Source: SZUA-217 sp036446835 (GTDB lineage Bacteria > Actinomycetota > Acidimicrobiia > Spongiisociales > ZC4RG35). From it: a DNA stretch of 14,529 bases. A program made the translations under genes and the position numbers. Every line of letters starts with the position of its first letter. The first letter of the stretch is position 1. This document shows, in pieces, positions 6,568 to 11,614 of the stretch. The stretch is from the NCBI GenBank assembly GCA_036446835.1, contig JAZFTT010000021.1:1-14529 (forward strand). Direction: 5' to 3'. The notes under the pieces were generated by a model. That model had not been told where the DNA came from and ran no database searches. It worked only from the letters and a program-made list of their open reading frames with translations.

Positions 6568-7677
6568 GTGATAGGCGACCCAATCGCCAACTTGAGGAGC
6601 CCGAACGGCTCGCTGATCTCCGTGTATGTGGATCGCCCGAGTCCGGGTGGATTCGGAGCACTTCTCTCTGATCTGGTCAGACCAGTCCGTGAGAGGTCGC
6701 GGTGGATGGGTCGGCAGGTTCAGAAGAGTGTCCGAGCCGACGTTGACCGTATCCATGACCTGGCAGAGAGCCTCGAAGTCGACTCCGCTCCGGCATATGC
6801 GATCTTCGCCTCGAGCCTGGACGATCTGTTTCTCCTCGAACCACTGGCGTATTCGACACCAAACGTGTCGACAATTGGCCCACGTCCTTATCTGAGACCG
6901 CTCCGGACCGCTCCCCGTGCACTTCGTTCCGGGATCGTCGTCGCCGATCGCGCTCTAGCCCGGACCTTCATCGGGTTTGAGGGTGTCATCGAGGAACTGG
7001 GAGACCCTGCCGGCGCCGACATAGGCAAGAGCAACTTCGGAGGATTCTCCGGCTACGAGGAGAAGGGTGTGCGTGCCCATGCAGACGAGGCTTCCGCCCG
7101 ACTCTGGAAGGAGGCCGGAACTCGTCTTCTCGAGCACCACATGAATCGGCCCTTCGACTACGTCGCGATTGGAGGACATGAGGAGACCGTCGAGGAGATC
7201 GCCCGCTCTCTTCACCCCTACCTTGCGCGACTACCGAGGGCGATGTTCGTAACCAATCCGAATCGGATGAGTCTGCCAGCGTTACGCGCCGAGATGCTGA
7301 GCCATGACATCGAGATTCGTCGTCATCGCCAAGAAGCTCTGGCCGGGCGTGTATGCGATACGGCCTGGGGTGGAGGCAATGCGGTGCTGGGTTTGAGCTC
7401 CACGCTGCAGGCCGTCAACGCCCAGGCGATTGACACGCTCGTCGTGGCCGGGCAGTTCACCAGAAATGGAGCCATGTGTAGCCAGTGTGCCCACCTCTGC
7501 AGAAACGGAGATTCCTGCCCGGTATGTGGCTCGGCGATGTTCGGCGTCGATGACGTGGTTGCTGCCGTGATGGACGCGACTGTTGTGGCCGGGGGTTGGG
7601 CGTACCAGATCGACGTGGCGTCTCCCCTCGATGTCGAGGGGATCGGCGCCCTCACTCGCTTCGCGCTCTCGGCCTGA
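6568..7677 (+). CDS. Bacterial eRF1-like protein (baeRF / Vms1-type) with C-terminal zinc ribbon
   Basis: The product is 369 residues. The middle region VADRALARTFIGFEGVIEELG followed by the loop SNFGGFSGYEEKGVRAHADE (about 156-174) and the helix ARLWKEAGTRLLEHHM matches the eRF1 domain-2-like fold of bacterial baeRF proteins. YVAIGGHEETVEEIARSLHPYLA and the later ALAGRVCDTAWGGGNAVLGLSSTLQAV to IDTLVVAG give the domain-3-like part. A zinc ribbon follows: C304-C307 and C317-C320, with an extra C311. Related proteins in eukaryotes (Vms1) cut peptidyl-tRNA on stalled ribosomes, so ribosome rescue or hibernation is the likely area, but the exact role is unknown. The loop has GGFSG rather than a GGQ or GGWSQ-like tip. 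The start is GTG 6568, with GTG 6547 as alternative. Confidence 0.78.
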   Translation: MIGDPIANLRSPNGSLISVYVDRPSPGGFGALLSDLVRPVRERSRWMGRQVQKSVRADVDRIHDLAESLEVDSAPAYAIFASSLDDLFLLEPLAYSTPNVSTIGPRPYLRPLRTAPRALRSGIVVADRALARTFIGFEGVIEELGDPAGADIGKSNFGGFSGYEEKGVRAHADEASARLWKEAGTRLLEHHMNRPFDYVAIGGHEETVEEIARSLHPYLARLPRAMFVTNPNRMSLPALRAEMLSHDIEIRRHRQEALAGRVCDTAWGGGNAVLGLSSTLQAVNAQAIDTLVVAGQFTRNGAMCSQCAHLCRNGDSCPVCGSAMFGVDDVVAAVMDATVVAGGWAYQIDVASPLDVEGIGALTRFALSA

Positions 7678-7684
7678 CCGCCGC

Positions 7685-7690
7685 TAGATT
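7685..7690 (+). promoter_or_regulatory. -10 box of the MocA-like gene (leaderless)
   Basis: TAGATT fits TANNNT and ends 8 nt before the ATG at 7699; no Shine-Dalgarno lies between. The expected transcription start coincides with the ATG. No clear -35 is seen. Confidence 0.5.
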
Positions 7691-7698
7691 CGCCCGCA

Positions 7699-8295
7699 AT
7701 GTCAACCGCAGCCATCGTGCTCGCCGCCGGCGCATCCAGAAGACTCGGTCGGCCGAAACAGCTGGAGCCATGGGGTGACACCAACCTGCTTGGTCACGTC
7801 GTCAGCCGGACTCAAGCCTTCCCGGTCGACGAGGTGTGGGTGGTTCTGGGATACGACTCCGAGCGGATCCTTGCCGAGACTGATCTCGGAGATGCTGGAA
7901 TTGTGGAGAATCCGGAATGGGAGGAAGGGATTGCTTCGTCCCTTCGCGTGGGACTCGACACACTGACCCGGCTGTCACGTTGCGAGACGGCTCTGATCGT
8001 GATCGCAGATCAGCCCGAGATCTCGGGTGAGGTTGTGGAGCTTTTGTTCCAATCCCATGCCAAAGCCGGCAAGCCGGTGACAGTTCCCAAGTACCGATAC
8101 AGCTCAGGCAACCCGGTCTTGATCAATAGATCTCTCTGGCCGCGGGTCATGTCACTGGAAGGCGACGATGGAGCGAAACGACTTTGGCTGTCGCATCCGG
8201 ACTGGGTCAACGAAGTTTGGATCTCAGATGCACACCCTCGGGATGTCGACACCGAGATAGACGTATCAGATTTGAGGCCTCGGCATCCGGCATGA
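7699..8295 (+). CDS. MobA-like NTP transferase, MocA/CoxI (molybdopterin cytidylyltransferase) type
   Basis: The product is 198 residues with a GT-A nucleotidyltransferase fold. The nucleotide-binding signature is LAAGASRRLGRPKQL (8-22). NPEWEEGIASSLRVGL (71-86) is characteristic of the MocA/CoxI branch rather than MobA. DQPEISG (104-110) gives the metal-binding aspartate, and SSGNPVL (135-141) and GDDGAK (155-160) follow. MocA attaches CMP to molybdopterin, making the cofactor of xanthine-dehydrogenase and CO-dehydrogenase family enzymes. No molybdoenzyme or other cofactor gene is in the window, so the substrate is unproven and the gene stands alone. It begins just after the eRF1-like gene, with its own -10 box. 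Confidence 0.88.
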   Translation: MSTAAIVLAAGASRRLGRPKQLEPWGDTNLLGHVVSRTQAFPVDEVWVVLGYDSERILAETDLGDAGIVENPEWEEGIASSLRVGLDTLTRLSRCETALIVIADQPEISGEVVELLFQSHAKAGKPVTVPKYRYSSGNPVLINRSLWPRVMSLEGDDGAKRLWLSHPDWVNEVWISDAHPRDVDTEIDVSDLRPRHPA

Positions 8296-8298
8296 CTT

Positions 8299-8329
8299 TT
8301 GGTGTGGTGAGTGTCTAGTGGTCTAGAGT
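8299..8329 (+). promoter_or_regulatory. Possible promoter of the DUF4332 gene
   Basis: TTGGTG (8299-8304) and TAGAGT (8324-8329) could be -35 and -10, but the 19-bp spacer is long. The start at 8369 is preceded by GGAG (8356-8359), so this transcript would have a leader of about 35 nt. Confidence 0.3.
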
Positions 8330-8368
8330 CGCCACCTCGGTCGTTGTCGCATAGCGGAGAAAGGGCAG

Positions 8369-8773
8369 ATGGCTCGTATCGATCAAGTCGCAGGAGTTGA
8401 TCTAAGACAGGCGACAAAACTGCGCAAAGCTGGCGTTCGCACAGGCCGTGGTCTGGCGGAGCAGGCTGCGACGCGGCGGGGTAGGACTGAAGTTGCCAAA
8501 GCAACCGGGATCAGTTCCAAGGACCTTCAACTTTGGGTTCACCACGCAGACCTGCTCCGAGTCCGCGGAGTGGGCGCCGAGTATGCGGAACTCCTAGTTG
8601 CCGCGGGGGTCGACACACTGCGGGATCTGCGACGACGAAACCCGACCGCGCTTCTCGCCAAAGTCATCGGTCTCAACGGGTCCATGCGGGTGGTCGACCG
8701 TCTTCCCACCGAGTCGATGGTCGAAGGCTGGATCGAGGCGGCCGGCGACCTGGAGCCCTCGATCTCGACCTGA
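8369..8773 (+). CDS. DUF4332 helix-hairpin-helix protein
   Basis: The product is 134 residues. It matches DUF4332: an N-terminal helical half (QVAGVDLRQATKLRKAGVRTGRGLAEQA), then TGISSKDLQLWVHHADLLRVRGVGAEYAELLVAAGVDTLRDLRRRNPTALLAKV and the C-terminal LPTESMVEGWIEAA. RGVGAEYAELLVAAGV is a helix-hairpin-helix like that of DNA-binding and comEA-type proteins, and the first half looks like a diverged second copy. The molecular role of the family is not established; nucleic-acid binding is inferred from the fold. GGAG nine nt upstream supports the ATG. It is convergent with the HbhA-like gene, with a strong hairpin between. Confidence 0.85.
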   Translation: MARIDQVAGVDLRQATKLRKAGVRTGRGLAEQAATRRGRTEVAKATGISSKDLQLWVHHADLLRVRGVGAEYAELLVAAGVDTLRDLRRRNPTALLAKVIGLNGSMRVVDRLPTESMVEGWIEAAGDLEPSIST

Positions 8774-8794
8774 CGTCGCCTACGCATGGTTGAA

Positions 8795-8822
8795 GAGAAG
8801 AGGCCCCGCAGGGCCCCTTCTC
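8795..8822. terminator. Bidirectional terminator between convergent genes
   Basis: GAGAAGAGGCCC and GGGCCCCTTCTC form a 12-bp stem with one mismatch and a CGCA loop. It lies in the 97-bp gap between the DUF4332 gene and the HbhA-like gene, which converge. A T-rich run is weak on the minus-strand side and absent on the plus side, so efficiency is uncertain. Confidence 0.6.
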
Positions 8823-8870
8823 AGTGTGAGGAGGTGAGCTGGTGGCCCGTCGCCCAAATAGCTACGCGGT

Positions 8871-9365
8871 CTAGGAGGCCTTTTCGGTCTCCGTTGAGCT
8901 CGTCTTCGCCGCCGTGGACGACTTGGTCGTCTTGGCAGTCGGAGTCTTGGCGGCAGGCTTGCTGGCCGTCTTGGCCGTCGCCGGCTTCTTGGTGGACGGG
9001 GTCTTCTCGCCCTCCTTCTCGCCCTCTTTCACGTCGCTCTTCCCGTTTGCCTTCTCGGGCCGAAATGAGGTGCGCCAGGTGGCAAGCATGTCCTCGAGTT
9101 GATCTCGAAGCTTGCTGACCTGCTCTTTGGCCTGGTCGAGGTCGACCTTGGAGGAAATCTCCTCAACGACCTTTCCCTCGCTGACGCGGGTGATGACCTT
9201 CTCTCCTTCGGCAGCCCAGCTCTCGATGGCCGCTTCGGCAGCCTTGCTGCGGGTGGCCTTCTCTTCGCCCACTCTGTCCTTGATGACACCGAACCTGTCG
9301 CCGACCTTGCGGGCCGCGACAACGGGGGCGCCGACTGCTGCGTACAGAACGCTCTTTGTTTGCAT
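8871..9365 (-). CDS. HbhA / phasin-like protein with lysine-rich tail
   Basis: The product is 164 residues. The N-terminus is a moderately hydrophobic helix (SVLYAAVGAPVVAARKVG). Residues about 25-95 form a charged, probably coiled-coil region (VITRVSEGKVVEEISSKVDLDQAKEQVSKLRDQLEDML). From about 103 the chain is low-complexity Lys/Ala/Thr/Pro/Ser with KKPATAKTASKPAAKTP-like repeats. This layout resembles mycobacterial heparin-binding haemagglutinin HbhA, whose Lys-Ala-Pro tail binds sulfated glycans or nucleic acid, and also phasins. Primary sequence similarity seems modest. AGGAG 6-7 nt before the ATG is a strong ribosome binding site, and it follows the XRE gene by 3 bp. An XRE gene directly before hbhA is also found in mycobacteria (Rv0474-Rv0475), which supports the assignment. 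Ligand and location here are unknown. Confidence 0.7.
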   Translation of the reverse strand: MQTKSVLYAAVGAPVVAARKVGDRFGVIKDRVGEEKATRSKAAEAAIESWAAEGEKVITRVSEGKVVEEISSKVDLDQAKEQVSKLRDQLEDMLATWRTSFRPEKANGKSDVKEGEKEGEKTPSTKKPATAKTASKPAAKTPTAKTTKSSTAAKTSSTETEKAS

Positions 9366-9368
9366 TAC

Positions 9369-9734
9369 CTACTCCTGTTCCTCTGTGGTCACCGACCCGA
9401 TGCTTCGGGAAAGTGCCCGGTACATGTCGAGCAAAACCTTCTTCTGCTCGGTGTCGAGCCGCTCGTCTGCCCAGATGGCCTCAAATACCGATGTCGGAGC
9501 CAGTTCCTCGTCGATCAACCCTGCCTTCTTGTAAAGGGAGTTGGCGCTGATCTCGAGGGCTCGCGACAGGCTCTGAAGAATCTCGGCAGACGGCTTGCGA
9601 ATCCCTCGCTCGATCTGGCTCAGATATGGGTTGGAAATACCCGCCTTGTCGGCCAGTCGTCTAAGTGAGAGGTTCGCACGCTCCCGCTGTTGACGGATAA
9701 ACGTGCCCAAATCACCATGCTTGCTCTCGTTCAC
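9369..9734 (-). CDS. XRE-family helix-turn-helix regulator
   Basis: The product is 121 residues. The HTH domain spans about residues 9-68: LGTFIRQQRERANLSLRRLADKAGISNPYLSQIERGIRKPSAEILQSLSRAL, with the recognition helix NPYLSQIERG. A short helical C-terminal region (about 69-121) contains DEELAPTSVFEAIWADERLDTEQKKVLLDMYRAL, probably for dimerisation. The start is GTG 9734; it has no Shine-Dalgarno but lies 8 nt after a -10 box, so the mRNA is probably leaderless. The promoter sits within a 28-bp palindrome, which suggests autorepression together with the HbhA-like gene 3 bp downstream. It is divergent in orientation from nothing close: the VIT-type gene on the same strand ends 58 bp upstream. 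Confidence 0.92.
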   Translation of the reverse strand: MNESKHGDLGTFIRQQRERANLSLRRLADKAGISNPYLSQIERGIRKPSAEILQSLSRALEISANSLYKKAGLIDEELAPTSVFEAIWADERLDTEQKKVLLDMYRALSRSIGSVTTEEQE

Positions 9735-9737
9735 TTG

Positions 9738-9765
9738 TAGTTAGCATACAGCAAGCTGCTAACTA
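9738..9765. promoter_or_regulatory. Palindromic operator over the XRE promoter
   Basis: TAGTTAGC (9738-9745), 12 nt, GCTAACTA (9758-9765): a perfect 8-bp inverted repeat. It covers the -10 box and almost all the spacer of the operon promoter, an arrangement expected for an autorepressor of the XRE family. The repeat is seen; binding by this regulator is inferred. Confidence 0.65.
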
Positions 9766-9771
9766 TTGCAA
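9743..9771 (-). promoter_or_regulatory. Promoter of the XRE–HbhA-like operon
   Basis: On the minus strand TTGCAA (9766-9771), a 17-bp spacer and TATGCT (9743-9748) make a good -35/-10 pair. The GTG start at 9734 is 8 nt from the -10 box, so transcription and translation should start at about the same base. Confidence 0.7.
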
Positions 9772-9792
9772 GCACATCGCGAGCGCGGGCGA

Positions 9793-10515
9793 TCAAATCA
9801 GGGTTTCCCCGATGACGCTACCGATAGCCCAGGCGATCACTCCGCCAACGCCGGCGATGGCCATGTTCTCCAGCCCTGACTTGACCCAATAGCTGTTTGC
9901 CACCCTCGCCTTGATGACACCAACCAGGAACAGGCCCGACAGCGAGAAGACTGTGGCCCAGGCGAGAGCGGTCCCGGTGTCATCCAGCACCATGAAAGGA
10001 ACAACCGAGGGCAATGAGCCGACGAGGAACAGCAACCCCGAAGCGATCATTGCCAGGTGGGGAGAGCGCCTCTCAGACTCGATGACACCGAACTCGAGTG
10101 CCGCCATGGCGTTGAGCAGTGCCTTGTCGTTGTCGATGAAGCCGGCCATCACACCGTCCATATCATCCTCTTTGATCTCCATGTCGGCGAAGAACCCCCG
10201 AAGCTGATCCAACTCCTTCTCCTTGAAGTGGATGATGTGTGAACGCTCGAGGGTTAGTTCGGCTTCGAGAATCTCGTCCTGAGACTTGGTGGCCAGGTAT
10301 TCGCCCGCAGCCATCGAAACGGCCCCGGCCAAGGAGCCGGCAATGGCTGTCAGGAGAACCTGGCTGGCGTTCAGGCCACCTCCTACGACACCAGCGACGA
10401 GAAGGAAGATCGAGACCAGACCGTCGTTGACCCCCAGGATGATGTCACGCCAGTACTGACGGGACTCCCCAATGTGGGATATGTACTCGTGGGTGTCCTG
10501 GTTCTCGACGGCCAT
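9793..10515 (-). CDS. VIT1/CCC1-family metal (Fe/Mn) transporter
   Basis: The product is 240 residues from the ATG at 10515. The family start WRDIILGVNDGLVSIFLLVAGVVGGG is followed by a second helix with SLAGAVSMAAGEYLATKSQDEI. A charged cytosolic segment (LEAELTLERSHIIHFKEKELDQLRGFFADMEIKEDDMDGVMAGF) holds Glu, Asp and His suited to metal binding. Three more membrane helices then run to the C-terminus, giving about five in all. Family members move Fe2+ or Mn2+ out of the cytosol; which metal is unknown here. The frame is open to 10791, but that extension lacks membrane-protein character and runs over aroF. TACCAT lies 7 nt before this ATG. No iron-box or Mn-riboswitch is evident. It is divergent from aroF with 79 bp between. 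Confidence 0.87.
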   Translation of the reverse strand: MAVENQDTHEYISHIGESRQYWRDIILGVNDGLVSIFLLVAGVVGGGLNASQVLLTAIAGSLAGAVSMAAGEYLATKSQDEILEAELTLERSHIIHFKEKELDQLRGFFADMEIKEDDMDGVMAGFIDNDKALLNAMAALEFGVIESERRSPHLAMIASGLLFLVGSLPSVVPFMVLDDTGTALAWATVFSLSGLFLVGVIKARVANSYWVKSGLENMAIAGVGGVIAWAIGSVIGETLI

Positions 10516-10522
10516 TTCGGCG

Positions 10523-10528
10523 ATGGTA
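10523..10528 (-). promoter_or_regulatory. -10 box of the VIT1/CCC1-type gene (leaderless)
   Basis: The minus strand reads TACCAT, then 7 nt, then the ATG at 10515. It fits TANNNT and no Shine-Dalgarno is present. The -35 region is poor. Confidence 0.45.
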
Positions 10529-10574
10529 ACGAATTTCGACGCACACCGAATGGGAGTGATCCACGACACACCAC

Positions 10575-10580
10575 TAGCGT
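10575..10580 (+). promoter_or_regulatory. Possible -10 box of aroF
   Basis: TAGCGT fits TANNNT and lies 14 nt before the ATG at 10595, giving a leader of about 8 nt with no Shine-Dalgarno. It is the only such box in the short divergent gap on this strand. Support is limited. Confidence 0.35.
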
Positions 10581-10594
10581 TCCCAACCCTTCTC

Positions 10595-11605
10595 ATGATC
10601 ATTGTCATGCACCCAGATGCCACCGGCGACGAGGTTGCCCAGGTCGTTGAGAAACTCAAGGCCTTGGGAGCCGACGTCCATATCTCCTCTGAGGGCGGCC
10701 GAACCGTTGTCAACGGCACAACCGAAGTGCGTCTCGTCGACGAGGCGCCCTGGGATGCATTTCCTGGGGTTGAGCGAGTGGTGCCCGTCATGCGAGGTGG
10801 ACGCAGGGTCGGGCGTCAGAACAAGTCGGACAGCACCGTTGTCGTTGTTGGAGATGTCAGGATCGGCGACGGTCCTGTCAAGGTCATCGCCGGTCCATGC
10901 GCGGTGGAAAGCCGGGAGCAGCTATTTGCCACAGCCGCGGCGGTCAAGGCATCCGGGGCACACATTCTGAGGGGAGATGCCTTCAAGCCGCGCACCTCTC
11001 CTTATTCGTTCCAGGGGTTGGGGAAGGTGGCCCTCGAGATCATGGCCGAGGCTCGCACGACCACCGGCCTGCCCTTCGTTGCGGAGGTTCTCGACCCAAG
11101 AGATGTGGATCTCGTTGGTTCCTATGCAGACATGCTTCGGGTCGGCACGAGGAACATGTCCAACCACGCTCTTCTTCGCGAGGTTGGCCGTCAGCCCAAG
11201 CCTGTTCAGCTGAAACGTGGCAGGGCTGCAACCGTGGAAGAGTGGATTGACGCCGCCGAGTACATCGCCAGCGAGGGAAACAGCGACATCGTGATGGTGG
11301 AACGGGGGGTTCGGGGTTTCGACAACTCCGTGCGGAACACCCTTGACATCTCTGCGGTGCCCTTAGCCAAATACCTCACACATCTACCCGTGATGGTTGA
11401 TCCGTCGCACGCTGCGGGGCGCAAAGATCTTGTGTCGCCCCTGGCCCTAGCGGCAGTGGCAGCCGGCGCCGACGGTGTCCTGATCGATGTTCATCCGACT
11501 CCACACGAGGCACTCGTCGACGGTTCCCAGGCCTTGGTCCCCCACGAGTTCGACGCACTCATGATCGAGTTGCGATTGGTAGCTGCCGCAGTCGGCCGCT
11601 CCTGA
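10595..11605 (+). CDS. aroF: 3-deoxy-7-phosphoheptulonate (DAHP) synthase, type I-beta
   Basis: The enzyme condenses phosphoenolpyruvate and erythrose-4-phosphate, the first step of the shikimate pathway; it needs a divalent metal. The product is 336 residues, normal for the I-beta group with an N-terminal ferredoxin-like regulatory domain (about 1-70: MIIVMHPDATGDEVAQVVEKLKALGADVHISS). The TIM-barrel shows GPCAVES (100-106), a KPRTSPYSFQG phosphate-binding segment beginning at K131, LRVGTRNMSNHALLREVG, VERGVRGFD and the metal-site DPSHAAGRKDLV. The N-terminal domain suggests feedback control by an aromatic product. The frame is open to 10472, but the extra codons are unlike the family and overlap the divergent transporter. 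The gene converges with glnE, 9 bp apart. Confidence 0.95.
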   Translation: MIIVMHPDATGDEVAQVVEKLKALGADVHISSEGGRTVVNGTTEVRLVDEAPWDAFPGVERVVPVMRGGRRVGRQNKSDSTVVVVGDVRIGDGPVKVIAGPCAVESREQLFATAAAVKASGAHILRGDAFKPRTSPYSFQGLGKVALEIMAEARTTTGLPFVAEVLDPRDVDLVGSYADMLRVGTRNMSNHALLREVGRQPKPVQLKRGRAATVEEWIDAAEYIASEGNSDIVMVERGVRGFDNSVRNTLDISAVPLAKYLTHLPVMVDPSHAAGRKDLVSPLALAAVAAGADGVLIDVHPTPHEALVDGSQALVPHEFDALMIELRLVAAAVGRS

Positions 11606-11614
11606 CAAGAAACC

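Noticed and set aside
8888..9010. Repetitive DNA in the 3' part of the HbhA-like gene, considered as a tandem repeat or CRISPR-like array
   Set aside because: The repetition is explained by Lys/Ala/Thr codons of the protein tail; units are short, irregular and without spacers.
9099..9668. 189-residue plus-strand frame across the HbhA-like/XRE region
   Set aside because: It is the complement of two well-supported minus-strand genes; the Leu/Gly-rich translation is a shadow of their codons.
10472..10594. N-terminal extension of DAHP synthase
   Set aside because: It is antisense to the transporter start; the family N-terminus MIIVMHPDATGDEV begins at 10595.
10516..10791. Long N-terminal extension of the VIT/CCC1-type protein
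   Set aside because: It overlaps the start of aroF on the other strand and has low-complexity residues unlike the family; the family start WRDIILGVNDG begins shortly after ATG 10515.
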